NCBI GenBank assembly: GCA_903826405.1
Contig: CAIKEH010000050.1
Coordinates: 1-36,044, forward strand
Reading direction: 5' to 3'
Source: an uncultured bacterium
GTDB taxonomy: Bacteria > Bacteroidota > Bacteroidia > Chitinophagales > Chitinophagaceae
Length of the DNA: 36,044 nucleotides
Of the stretch, positions 1 through 9,315 are shown one piece after another. The notes beneath the pieces were generated by a model. That model was not told where the DNA came from. It saw nothing but the letters and a program-made list of their open reading frames with translations, and ran no database searches. Within the stretch, counting starts at the first letter, position 1. Each line of letters opens with the position of its first letter. A program made the translations under genes and the position numbers.

Positions 1-2430
1 ATATCGGCGAATCCGGGTAATACCATCTGTGCCGGTACCAATGTCACCTTCACGGCAACCCCCACGAACGGTGGCACCGCACCTAATTACCAGTGGAAAC
101 TGAATGGAAACAATGTGGGCACCAATAGTGCGAATTATATCAGTTCAGCATTTAATAATAATGATGTGATCACGGTGGTGATGACATCCAATGCATCATC
201 CTGCCTGTCGGTTAATACTGCAACTTCGAACGGCATCACCATGACGGTCAGTGCGCCCAATACGCTGACTTTGTCTTCTTCATCAGCCACCACCTCTCAG
301 ACCATCTGTCAGGGTACTGCCATAACATCCATCACATATGGAACAACAGGTGCCACGGGTGCAAGCTTTTACGGACTTCCAACAGGTTTGACACCAACCT
401 GGACCGGAACTTCAACTCTGGGTACAGTGACCATCAGCGGCACGCCCACTCAAACTGGTACGTTCAATTATACGGTCACAGAAACTGGCGGCTGTACACC
501 TTTGACCACTACAGGTACGATCACGGTGACTCCTGCAGTAACTCCGAGTGTCAGCATATCGGCGAATACGGGTAACGCCATCTGCGCAGGTTCGACTGTA
601 ACTTTCACGGCAACCCCCACGAACGGTGGTACCGCTCCTAATTATCAGTGGAAACTGAATGGAAGCAATGTGGGTACCAATAGTGCGAATTATATCAGTT
701 CAGCGTTGAATAATAATGATGTGATCACGGTCGTGATGACATCCAATGCATCTTCCTGCTTGTCAGGAACAGCAACATCCAATGCTATAACCATGGCAGT
801 GACGGCATCAAACACCATGTTCCTGGCATCTAACAGTGGATCCAGCACGCAGGCAGTTTGTATAAATAATCCGATCACAGATATCGTTTATTCCAACACG
901 GGAGCGACTAATGCGGTCTTCTCCGGACTGCCCACGGGTGTGACGGGCAGTTGGATAGCTAACACTGCTACCATCTCCGGTACACCCACAGCTGCCGGAA
1001 CATTCAATTATTCCGTGACGCAGACCGGTGGATGCTCTACCATCACGTCAACCGGCACCATCACCGTGAACCAGGCATTCTCTCCAGGAACACTGAGCGG
1101 TGGCACGACGGTGAACAGCGGGACTAATTCCGGATCACTGACATTGAGCGGATATTCAGGTAGCATTACCCGATGGGAATATTCAACAGTTGTGGATGTG
1201 TGGATCAATATTCCCAATACCAGTCCGACCCAATTCTATAGTAACCTGACCACGAATACCACTTACCGAGTACTTGTTGGAGGTTGTTCTACCGGATATT
1301 CAAATTCTCAAACGATTACGGTAGGTTCAGGTGGCGGCACACAGCCAGCGGTCGGTGGAACGCTGAACGGCAGTACGACAGTTTGTTCCGGATCCAACAG
1401 CGTGACACTCACCCTTTCAGGTCAGTCAGGTACCATCAAACAATGGGAGACATCTGCCGATGGAATTATTTGGACAATCAGCAGCTTGACCGGAACATCA
1501 CAAACGATCACCAACCTGTCGACGACAACCTACTATCGTGTGTTGGTCGGCGGTAATCCAGATCAGTATTCTTCTACGGCGATCATTACGGTGAATTCTG
1601 CGCAGACTCCAACGGTGAGTGTGTCTGCTACGGCCACTTCCATTTGTGCAGGTACCAGTGTAACATTCACGGCCACCCCTACTAATGGAGGTGCAACACC
1701 AAGCTATCAGTGGAAAGTGGGTACTACCAATGTAGGCACGAACAGTCCGACATATACCTCTTCGGCACTCACAAATGGTCAAGTAGTCACCGTGGTGATG
1801 ACTTCCAGCGTCACCAGTTGCCAAACGAGCTCGACGGCTACTTCAAGTCCGATCACGATGACTGTGAATGTGGCGAATACCATGACCCTGGCTTCAGCAT
1901 CGGGCTCAACCGCCCAAACCCTCTGCCTGGGTTCCGCCATCACTACCATATCGTATAATACAACAGGAGCGACGGGTGCTACTTTCAATAACCTGCCTGC
2001 AGGATTGACGCCAACCTGGACCGGAACTTCAACTCTGGGTACCGTGACCATCAGCGGTACGCCTACTGTTTCTGGAGTATTCAATTATACGGTCACCCAG
2101 ACGGGAGGTTGTTCTCCCCTCATCGCAACGGGTACCATCACGGTTAATCCCAAAGCAGGTGCCAGTGTGATCGTGCAAACGACAGCCAGCTCCATCTGTG
2201 CGGGATCTACGGTCACTTTCACAGCGCTGCCCACCAACGCTGGCGTTTCGCCCAGTTACCAGTGGAAGGTCGGTAACACCAATGTAGGCACGAACAGTCC
2301 TACCTATACCACTTCGACTCTTACAAATGGTCAAGTAGTCACCGTATCCATGACTACCGCGGCAACAACTTGCCGGACGGCTTCTACCGTGACTTCCAGC
2401 AATAGTGTGACGATGACCGTAAGTGCTAGC
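1..2430 (+). repeat. Composite Ig-like + PKD-like repeat modules inside the giant gene
   Basis: The DNA at base 1 onward recurs at about base 556 with high identity, an offset of 555 bp or 185 codons. More diverged copies of the Ig-like half begin near 1621 and 2173. Each is followed by a PKD-like module, for example near 268, 811 and 1876. The reading frame is kept throughout. Confidence 0.75.
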
Positions 2431-5166
2431 AATACCGTTTCTCTGAAATCGGCAGCTGGAACAAATGCGCAAACACCATGTATAAATACTGCCATTACTA
2501 ATATCACCTATTCCACTACGGGCGCAACTGGTGCTACCGTGACAGGATTGCCGTCCGGTGTCACAGGTTCATGGTCATCCAATGTCGTGACCATCAGTGG
2601 GACACCTACAGCCAGCGGCACATTCAACTACACCGTTACGTTAACGGGTGGTTGTGGAACGGTCACGGCTTCTGGTTCCATAACAGTCAAAGCATCCAAT
2701 ACAGTTACATTGTCTTCAGCTGTTGGCACCAATGCGCAAACAATATGTATCAGTACCGCCATATCTAAAATCACCTATGCCACAACAGGCGCGACTGGTG
2801 CTACCGTAACAGGATTGCCGTCCGGTGTCACAGGTTCTTGGTCATCCAATGTCCTGACCATCAGCGGAACCCCAACTCAAAGCGGTACGTTCAATTATAG
2901 CGTTACGTTGACTGGAGGTTGCGGGACGATCACAACCACAGGTTCGATCATCGTAACAGCTGCCAATACCGTGTCGCTGACATCAGCAACTGGCACCAAT
3001 GCACAAACCCCTTGTATAAATACTGCCATAACAAATATCACCTATAATACCACTGGCGCAACGAATGCTACCGTAACAGGTTTGCCGGCTGGTGTGACTG
3101 GTTCATGGTCATCCAATGTAGTGACCATCAGCGGGACTCCTACAGTCAGCGGTACATACAACTACACCGTTTCGTTAACGGGTGGATGTGGAGCGGTCTC
3201 CACTAATGGTTCCATAACTGTCAAAGCGGCCAATGCGGTGTCGTTGACATCAGCAGTGGGCACCAATGCGCAAACAAAATGTATCAATACCGCTATTACT
3301 AATATCACCTATTCCACCACAAGCGCGACAGGTGCTACCGTAACAGGATTGCCGTCCGGTGTGACTGGCACCTGGTCATCGAATGTCGTGACCATCAGCG
3401 GTACCCCGACCCAAAGCGGTACTTTCAACTACACTGTTACATTGACTGGTGGTTGTGGATCATTGGTTACAGCTATAGGATCAATCACTGTTACAGCAGC
3501 CAATACCGTATCGCTGACATCAGCAGCAGGCACCAATGCGCAAACGCCCTGTATAAATTCAGCCATTACTAGTATCACCTATTCCACAACTGGCGCGACT
3601 GGTGCTTCTGTAACAGGGTTGCCGTCCGGTGTCACAGGTTCATGGTCTTCCAATGTGGTGACCATCAGCGGGACTCCTACCGTCAGCGGCACATTTAATT
3701 ATACAGTTACATTAACCGGTGGTTGCGGAACGGTCGCCTCTACTGGTTCCATAACTGTCAAAGCTGCCAATGCCGTGTCTTTGACATCAGCATCCGGAAC
3801 CAATGCACAAACAAAATGTATCAATACCGCCATCACCAATATCACTTATTCCACAACTGGTGCAACTGGTGCTACCGTAACTGGTTTGCCGACCGGTGTG
3901 ACTGGTACATGGGCATCCAATGTAGTGACCATTAGTGGTACGCCAACCCAAAGCGGTACATTCCCTTACACGGTTACGTTAACGGGCGGTTGTGGAGGAG
4001 TAACAGTCATAGCCACAGGATCGGTCACGGTCACGACAAATACCGTCACGCTTTCATCAGCATCCGGAACCAATGCACAAACAATATGTATCAATAGCGC
4101 CATAACTAATATAACCTATACTACTACAGGCGGAACAGGTATCGGTACGGCAACAGGACTTCCTGCGGGTGTAACGGCTGCCTGGTCAGCAAATAAGATA
4201 ACTATAAGCGGCACACCGACGGCGAGTGGAACATTCAACTACTCGATCCCGCTCACGGGTGGCTGTGGAACAGTGAACGCCACGGGTACGATCACCGTAA
4301 GTCCAGTTTCTAAAGGCGGATCAATCGCTGGTGGGGTAACCGTTTGCGGAACGACCAATTCCGGCACGCTAACCCTGAGCGGCCAAACGGGTGCAGTAGT
4401 ACGATGGGAATCCAGTCCTAATGGTAGTTCCTGGTCAACTATTTTGAACACGGCAGGATTGACTTCGTTTAGCTATTTGAATGTCACCGCAACAACGCAG
4501 TATAGGGCCGTGGTACAGAGCGGAACTTGTGCGATAGCATATTCAAGCACCGCTACGGTGACTTATCAGAATACACCGGTTGGTGGTACAATCGCCGGAA
4601 GTGCTACCTACTGCCAGGTAGGAACATATGCAGGTACGCTAACATTGAGCGGGTATACCACGGGCGTAGCTCTGCAATGGCAAACTTCGCCGGATAACAC
4701 AACCTGGACAGTCGACAATAGCTCCACGACCAATACCTACAGCTATAAGAATGTGAACAAGACTACCTATTATCGGGTCAAAGTGGGTTCATGTGCGAAT
4801 ACGAATATTTATTCCTCAACGGCTTCCATCGTCATTGGTTGTACAGTTGCGGCAGCTCCGGTTGCGCCTTCGACGTTGACCAACAACACCAATCCGAATT
4901 CATTACTGCCGAAAGCATCCGATGCTTTCCTTGATGCGGTCGTCATGCCGAATCCTTCTTCTTATTCATTCAACATGAAGGTTGCAAGCAGCAGCCCCGA
5001 GAAGGCCGAGATCATGATCTATGATGTGGTTGGCAGACCGGTGGAAAAAATGATCGCTGCTCCGGGATCCACTATAAGCTTCGGAAATAAATGGGCAGGC
5101 GGCGTCTATGTGGTTGAAATACGCCAAGGTAAATTGATCAAACTCCTGAAAGTTGTCAAGCTCTGA
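1..5166 (+). CDS. Giant repetitive secreted/surface protein with T9SS sorting domain (5' end outside window)
   Basis: The frame is open from base 1, so the true start lies upstream; 1721 residues are visible. The protein is very rich in Thr, Ser, Gly, Ala and Asn. The first part alternates an Ig-like module (motifs ICAGSTVTFTATPTNGG and YQWK) with a PKD-like module (motifs TGATGA, GLPSGVTGSW, ISGTPTxSGTFNY, LTGGC). From about base 2431 only the second module remains, in tandem. Two Ig-like modules resembling GGTxxG...LTLSGxxG...RWE follow. The last ~77 residues (from about base 4933) look like a T9SS type A sorting domain: PNPSS near its start, then IYDVVGRPV, then a basic KLIKLLKVVKL end. 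By family knowledge such proteins cross the outer membrane by type IX secretion and are attached or released, often acting in adhesion or gliding. The binding target cannot be read from the sequence. A convergent gene ends 187 bp downstream. Confidence 0.9.
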   Translation: MSANPGNTICAGTNVTFTATPTNGGTAPNYQWKLNGNNVGTNSANYISSAFNNNDVITVVMTSNASSCLSVNTATSNGITMTVSAPNTLTLSSSSATTSQTICQGTAITSITYGTTGATGASFYGLPTGLTPTWTGTSTLGTVTISGTPTQTGTFNYTVTETGGCTPLTTTGTITVTPAVTPSVSISANTGNAICAGSTVTFTATPTNGGTAPNYQWKLNGSNVGTNSANYISSALNNNDVITVVMTSNASSCLSGTATSNAITMAVTASNTMFLASNSGSSTQAVCINNPITDIVYSNTGATNAVFSGLPTGVTGSWIANTATISGTPTAAGTFNYSVTQTGGCSTITSTGTITVNQAFSPGTLSGGTTVNSGTNSGSLTLSGYSGSITRWEYSTVVDVWINIPNTSPTQFYSNLTTNTTYRVLVGGCSTGYSNSQTITVGSGGGTQPAVGGTLNGSTTVCSGSNSVTLTLSGQSGTIKQWETSADGIIWTISSLTGTSQTITNLSTTTYYRVLVGGNPDQYSSTAIITVNSAQTPTVSVSATATSICAGTSVTFTATPTNGGATPSYQWKVGTTNVGTNSPTYTSSALTNGQVVTVVMTSSVTSCQTSSTATSSPITMTVNVANTMTLASASGSTAQTLCLGSAITTISYNTTGATGATFNNLPAGLTPTWTGTSTLGTVTISGTPTVSGVFNYTVTQTGGCSPLIATGTITVNPKAGASVIVQTTASSICAGSTVTFTALPTNAGVSPSYQWKVGNTNVGTNSPTYTTSTLTNGQVVTVSMTTAATTCRTASTVTSSNSVTMTVSASNTVSLKSAAGTNAQTPCINTAITNITYSTTGATGATVTGLPSGVTGSWSSNVVTISGTPTASGTFNYTVTLTGGCGTVTASGSITVKASNTVTLSSAVGTNAQTICISTAISKITYATTGATGATVTGLPSGVTGSWSSNVLTISGTPTQSGTFNYSVTLTGGCGTITTTGSIIVTAANTVSLTSATGTNAQTPCINTAITNITYNTTGATNATVTGLPAGVTGSWSSNVVTISGTPTVSGTYNYTVSLTGGCGAVSTNGSITVKAANAVSLTSAVGTNAQTKCINTAITNITYSTTSATGATVTGLPSGVTGTWSSNVVTISGTPTQSGTFNYTVTLTGGCGSLVTAIGSITVTAANTVSLTSAAGTNAQTPCINSAITSITYSTTGATGASVTGLPSGVTGSWSSNVVTISGTPTVSGTFNYTVTLTGGCGTVASTGSITVKAANAVSLTSASGTNAQTKCINTAITNITYSTTGATGATVTGLPTGVTGTWASNVVTISGTPTQSGTFPYTVTLTGGCGGVTVIATGSVTVTTNTVTLSSASGTNAQTICINSAITNITYTTTGGTGIGTATGLPAGVTAAWSANKITISGTPTASGTFNYSIPLTGGCGTVNATGTITVSPVSKGGSIAGGVTVCGTTNSGTLTLSGQTGAVVRWESSPNGSSWSTILNTAGLTSFSYLNVTATTQYRAVVQSGTCAIAYSSTATVTYQNTPVGGTIAGSATYCQVGTYAGTLTLSGYTTGVALQWQTSPDNTTWTVDNSSTTNTYSYKNVNKTTYYRVKVGSCANTNIYSSTASIVIGCTVAAAPVAPSTLTNNTNPNSLLPKASDAFLDAVVMPNPSSYSFNMKVASSSPEKAEIMIYDVVGRPVEKMIAAPGSTISFGNKWAGGVYVVEIRQGKLIKLLKVVKL
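2431..4305 (+). repeat. Seven tandem 267/270-bp coding repeats
   Basis: Repeat starts (the Asn-Thr or Asn-Ala codons before V-[ST]-L) fall at 2431, 2698, 2965, 3232, 3502, 3769 and 4039. Spacing is therefore 267 or 270 bp, or 89 or 90 codons. Each unit carries the order GTNAQT, Cys-Ile, ITYxTTGATGA, GLPxGVTGxW, ISGTPTxSGTF and LTGGCG. It has two well-kept cysteines that could form a disulfide within each unit. The last copy is the most diverged. Confidence 0.88.
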
Positions 5167-5353
5167 TGTTCTTGAATTCCCTTTCAGAAAGATGATCGTG
5201 CACGGGATGCTCGATTATTTTTTCTGGAACTTTGTGCCCGAGTATCACCATGCCAATGCATGGAGTATCTTTTCGCCCATTACATCAATAGCCATCAGTT
5301 GATTCATGATCAGCAGATCATATATTCAGGGGTAGTTCATCTGCCGAATAGGA

Positions 5354-6667
5354 TCATTTGTGAACTCCGGGGACTTTGACGATCACAGATTCTGCCTTGC
5401 CTTTTGCATTGGCACGGCTCTGTATGCTCCAGAGATCAAGCAGGTTGTCCCCATCCAGGATACTTCCGCTATAATCTCCCCAGGATTCACCATTCGTGGC
5501 TGATTCGCCTTCGCCGATGCTCACCATCTTTCTTATCGTGGAGGGTTTGTCTTTCCCCGATCGATAGGCGAAACGTGGACTCACAAACATGCGTTCATTG
5601 GTTTCCTGGAAACCCACGAGTACATCATTCCTCTTGTTGACCGCAATGGATGTTTGGATGAAACTGGAGGTGTCGCTGCGCAGGATCCCGCTTTGTTTGA
5701 ATTTTCCGGTTTTGAGTTCCACCTGATTCCATTGGACGGCGGATCTTCCATGGGAAAGTACAGTTTGGGAAAACCACAAATAGCCATTCTGGATCACCAG
5801 ATTTTTTGGATTCCTGTCACCACTGGCCACCACCTGCTTTGTTCCTTTCTGAGGTGATGAAGGTGGATAATCGATGTAGGTCAATCCATGCTTGGTTTTA
5901 GACACCAACACCGCATAAGGATCACCACTTTGTCCATCCATGATCTTGGTGATGGTCAGGTCGGCGCTATCGATGTCCACGAAATAAAGATCATCTAGGG
6001 GGTCTTGGGTAAAAACAGGCAGACCAAGGCTGCCTTTGAAATGATAAATGGTGGCAGGCTTTCCCGCTTTTGCATCCGCCATCCTAATGATGAAGGTGTT
6101 CTGTTCTCCACCGGGGTAGGAATAACCTATCCATTTCCTGCTATATCCGATGGCACCGCCATCTTCTTCTTCCGTGCGCGATACGGGATAGATGTTCCAG
6201 CCCAGGGTAGGATCGCTGGACTCACTTACGGCAATGTTCACTGGTTTTGTCTTGGGCTTGTCATAATACCACCACATGTCAAACACGAACACCCGATCAT
6301 GTATATCGAAGAACATTTTAGGATCGATGCCATTATTGAAACAATTTTGGGAAACGCCGTTCACCCATTTTCCTTCTTTCGTATAGATCAGCAAGCCTCT
6401 GTTGGAGCCCTCCAATATATAACCTCCGCCTACGGCTATCTGCGGATCTACCTGGCGGTCACCATCCATCGAACCATTGAATACAAGGTAACCATTGACC
6501 ATTCTAGGATTGCCTCCCTGCTTCCTTTCCGGACAGCTGTTCCCATTGTTGAAATCGGTTTTGTGCATCGGACTCACGATCTCCTTACTGACGGGATAAG
6601 TATGGTCTTTAACAGGTTGCGCCATGGTGAATTGGGCAAGCAGGAGTAAAGGGAAGATCAGCTTCAT
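5354..6667 (-). CDS. Exported protein of unknown family
   Basis: This 437-residue protein begins with a clear signal peptide (MKLIFPLLLLAQFTMAQ). I do not recognise the family with certainty. The mature part contains evenly spaced Gly/Trp/Tyr-rich blocks such as DPQIAVGGGYILEGSNRGLLIY, FVFDMWWYYD, RKWIGYSYPGG and GESWGDYSG. Phrases of the type 'DPQIAVG', 'AVSESSDPTLGWN' and 'WGDYSG' are common in secreted beta-propeller or sialidase-like proteins, so a propeller fold is a reasonable inference. No catalytic motif stands out. The gene lies convergent to the giant T9SS gene and has no T9SS domain of its own, so periplasmic or outer-membrane-associated location is likely. Confidence 0.75.
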   Translation of the reverse strand: MKLIFPLLLLAQFTMAQPVKDHTYPVSKEIVSPMHKTDFNNGNSCPERKQGGNPRMVNGYLVFNGSMDGDRQVDPQIAVGGGYILEGSNRGLLIYTKEGKWVNGVSQNCFNNGIDPKMFFDIHDRVFVFDMWWYYDKPKTKPVNIAVSESSDPTLGWNIYPVSRTEEEDGGAIGYSRKWIGYSYPGGEQNTFIIRMADAKAGKPATIYHFKGSLGLPVFTQDPLDDLYFVDIDSADLTITKIMDGQSGDPYAVLVSKTKHGLTYIDYPPSSPQKGTKQVVASGDRNPKNLVIQNGYLWFSQTVLSHGRSAVQWNQVELKTGKFKQSGILRSDTSSFIQTSIAVNKRNDVLVGFQETNERMFVSPRFAYRSGKDKPSTIRKMVSIGEGESATNGESWGDYSGSILDGDNLLDLWSIQSRANAKGKAESVIVKVPGVHK

Positions 6668-6863
6668 CCCTTAAATTTAATTATTCTGTACAATCTCTAC
6701 ATATGACCGAATTTGTTCACTGCTTATCTGCTTTCTACAATAGCTTCCAATGCAATGTAGAGTCGGATTTCAAATTGATGATTTGGTGCGAGAGTGAATA
6801 CCAGGGGTAAAGAAGATAGAGTAGGGGATCGAAGGATTTCTTTGATTTCTCTTGGTCAGGGTA

Positions 6864-6890
6864 AGATGATCATTCCTGAAATGATTATTT
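6864..6890 (-). terminator. Possible hairpin overlapping the stop of the alpha/beta hydrolase gene
   Basis: ATCATT (6869-6874) and AATGAT (6880-6885) form an inverted repeat with a 5-nt loop. It can be extended by A-T and G-T pairs to about 11 bp. It straddles the TAA stop on the minus strand. There is no good U-tract, so this is a weak call. Confidence 0.3.
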
Positions 6891-8291
6891 CACCCTGTCT
6901 TTTATCCAGTCGGAAATGATATTCAATGCGACGGGCGAGATCGTCTGTTCGATCGTGGCATATTCTTCTGGTGAGCCTGTAGTGCATTCCTGGAAAAGAT
7001 GATTCAGGTTGGGGATCTGCTGGGTGGTTACTTTCTTGTTACCACCTTTTCGAAGCGCCTTTTCTATCTCCTCGAGATTTTCCCGCGGCGGTACTTGCAA
7101 GTCTTTGGCTCCATTGATGGCGAGGACCGGACATTTTACTTTGGAGATCACGGGCCTGGGATCATAACGCAGGAAATAAAGCATCCAGGGGGAAGTGAGG
7201 GTCTGGACCTGAATTTTGGCATAGGCTTCATCGGTCATACCAGCAGGCTTTTGATCTGATGGACTTGCTTTGAGTTCTCCCATGACGTATTCTGTCAGTG
7301 ATCTCCTCAGGTTCGAAGTATCCTTGATCGTATTGATCATGTCGAAGGCTTTCCTATTGGAGACCTTCATTTTGCTGATATCATCTTCTTTGCTTCCTGT
7401 TGCCCGTGCAATGAGTTCTTCCTGTTTCAGCAATAGTTCATCTCCCGGAATCCCGGTTCCAGCCATGAGCACGATGTACGACACATTACGGTTTCCTGCG
7501 GCGACGATAGGCGCGATCAAGCCGCCTTCGCTGTGGCCGATCAATCCTATTTTCTTCTTGTCCACTTCCGGCCTGGTCATCAGGAAGTTTATGGCTGCCT
7601 CCACATCTGTGGCAAGATCTGCTGTGGTGGCTGATTTGAAATCTCCGGTAGATTTTGCCGTACCGCGGTCATCATAACGAAGCACTCCGATCCCTTGACG
7701 GGTGAGGTGGTCGGAGAGGACAAGGAATGGCTTATGGCCAAGTAATTCCTCATCCCTGTTCTGAGGTCCACTTCCCGTGATCAGGATCACCACCGGGAAT
7801 ATTCCCGTTTTCTGAGGCAGTGTCAGGGTGCCTGCCAACGTATGGTGTCCTATCGGGTTTTCAAATTGAACCTCTTCTTCGGAATAGGGGTAAGGTTTGA
7901 TGGGTTCTTGGGGGTGTTTGACCACTTTTTTTTCGATCTGCTCATGACTGAGTTCCAAAGGGAATGTTTGACCATTCTGTTTGAAACTGCCCTTGATCTT
8001 CTGTTCCTGATCAAGTTCACCTTCATATTCCAAATGAATGGCCGGCATGGAAATGTTCAGACGGGGTTGCACGTAACTGGTTTTGGCTACAGGTAATCCC
8101 AGGGCTTTCTGATCCGGACTGTCCATGGTGGATACGTAACCGCTATCCGTCTTTTTGATATGGAAGACGAGCCTGAGTTGTGTGCCCTGGATGTGTAAAG
8201 CACCATACCAGTCGCCGGTGATGTCTTGACCATGAATATGAACTGCCAGCGTCATGGACAGGCAAAACAGAAAAGAGCATACCTTATTCAT
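6885..8291 (-). CDS. Exported alpha/beta hydrolase (serine esterase/peptidase-like)
   Basis: This 468-residue protein starts with a signal peptide (roughly residues 1-21, ending HIHGQ). An N-terminal beta-rich domain (about 25-115: GDWYGALHIQGTQLRLVFHI) is the type often found in front of secreted hydrolases in Bacteroidota. The alpha/beta hydrolase core follows from about residue 145, with LITGSGPQNRDE as the oxyanion region. The nucleophile elbow GHSEGG places Ser254, with a likely acid Asp397 (NGAKDLQVP) and His431 (NLNHLF). A cap region lies between about 280 and 375. Substrate is unknown; esterase or prolyl-peptidase-like activity are both possible. The gene is divergent from the LamG lipoprotein gene with a 143-bp gap. 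Confidence 0.85.
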   Translation of the reverse strand: MNKVCSFLFCLSMTLAVHIHGQDITGDWYGALHIQGTQLRLVFHIKKTDSGYVSTMDSPDQKALGLPVAKTSYVQPRLNISMPAIHLEYEGELDQEQKIKGSFKQNGQTFPLELSHEQIEKKVVKHPQEPIKPYPYSEEEVQFENPIGHHTLAGTLTLPQKTGIFPVVILITGSGPQNRDEELLGHKPFLVLSDHLTRQGIGVLRYDDRGTAKSTGDFKSATTADLATDVEAAINFLMTRPEVDKKKIGLIGHSEGGLIAPIVAAGNRNVSYIVLMAGTGIPGDELLLKQEELIARATGSKEDDISKMKVSNRKAFDMINTIKDTSNLRRSLTEYVMGELKASPSDQKPAGMTDEAYAKIQVQTLTSPWMLYFLRYDPRPVISKVKCPVLAINGAKDLQVPPRENLEEIEKALRKGGNKKVTTQQIPNLNHLFQECTTGSPEEYATIEQTISPVALNIISDWIKDRVK

Positions 8292-8434
8292 TATTTTCTA
8301 TTTTTATGAAAAGAGCAAAACGATTTCACTGATCGAAAAGATTCGGCAGAATATGGCCGGTCAAACGGGTACAAAGTTCGCTTTTTTATCAGGTTTCAGG
8401 AGAAATCTATGTACTTTCCATCCAAACCAGCCAC

Positions 8435-9214
8435 TTGCGAGCTAAACTGTTTTCTTGCATCATTCTGTTGATGTTGCTTTCCTGCAAAAAGCAGCAGTCA
8501 CGGCCGATCGTTCCGCCTACTGATCCGGTTCCTGCTCCTGTTGTGCAGGACGGGCTCGTGGCTTACTATCCATTCAATGGGAACGTCAAGGACGAAAGTG
8601 GCCATAGCCTTGATGGCTCTATTGTGGGTAATGCGTCATTCGGAACCGACAGGGGTGGTGATAAGGGCAGGAGTTTGCAATTGAACGGAGACCTCAGTTA
8701 CGTCAAAGTCAATGATGACATTAAATTACAGTTTAAGAAGAAAATGACCCTTTACGTGGAATTTTTTCCTGAGACTGCATATTCTTATATGTTGTTGGGG
8801 AAGAGAGAGATCCAAGGTGGCGGACTTCAATCCTGGCGTCTGGCGATCAATTTCGTCACTCCCGTCGCCTTAGGCATAGTTAAAGGTGGAAGATGCAGCA
8901 CGCATAATGTAGAATCCGACTGGTTCAATACTTTTTCAGATCCGGCCTACAGAGTCAATGTCAATCAATGGAACTGCATTTTCGCAGTCTTTGACGGGTC
9001 CACACAAACCATTTACCTGAATGGTCAAGAGGTTTCGAAGCAGACAACGGATTACAGCGAAATGGCCACCTGTGAACAGACCTCCTTGCAGATCGGCTAC
9101 TGGTGCGATAGCTTGCCTTACTCATTCAAAGGTCGTTTAGACGAGGTCAGAATTTATGATCGCTTGCTGACAGCTGATGAGAGGAATAAGTTGTGTCAGG
9201 GAACGATAAAGTGA
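8435..9214 (+). CDS. LamG/concanavalin-like lipoprotein
   Basis: This 259-residue protein begins with a lipoprotein signal ending in LLSC (Cys17), so it is probably lipidated and membrane anchored. The reading frame has no ATG upstream of the signal peptide, so I place the start at a TTG. The next in-frame Met (residue 13) would remove most of the signal. The body reads as a LamG-type jelly-roll: 'GLVAYYPFNGNVKDESGHSLDG' type opening, a central 'NQWNCIFAVFDGSTQTIYLNGQEV' strand pair, and a closing 'GRLDEVRIYDRLLTADE' motif. These domains bind carbohydrate or protein ligands. No catalytic domain is fused to it. Confidence is high for the domain and moderate for the start. Confidence 0.82.
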   Translation: MRAKLFSCIILLMLLSCKKQQSRPIVPPTDPVPAPVVQDGLVAYYPFNGNVKDESGHSLDGSIVGNASFGTDRGGDKGRSLQLNGDLSYVKVNDDIKLQFKKKMTLYVEFFPETAYSYMLLGKREIQGGGLQSWRLAINFVTPVALGIVKGGRCSTHNVESDWFNTFSDPAYRVNVNQWNCIFAVFDGSTQTIYLNGQEVSKQTTDYSEMATCEQTSLQIGYWCDSLPYSFKGRLDEVRIYDRLLTADERNKLCQGTIK

Positions 9215-9315
9215 ATACCTGACTTGCCCCGATCTCTATGCTCAAATACGGCCTCCCCTGAATTTGAATTGTTCCAACTGCCTCATCCAATTCCTTTATT
9301 TCACTAATTTCATGG

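Noticed and set aside
1284-2768. Several alternative-frame open frames inside the giant gene on both strands
   Set aside because: They repeat with the 267/270-bp and 555-bp coding units and simply reflect the repetitive, stop-poor composition of the real gene.
2431-4305. CRISPR-like or satellite array
   Set aside because: The repeats are 267/270 bp, in frame and protein-coding, with no short repeat-spacer pattern.
6005-6649. 214-codon open frame antisense to the exported protein
   Set aside because: It lies fully within the opposite-strand gene, which has a clear signal peptide and protein-like composition. The antisense frame has none.
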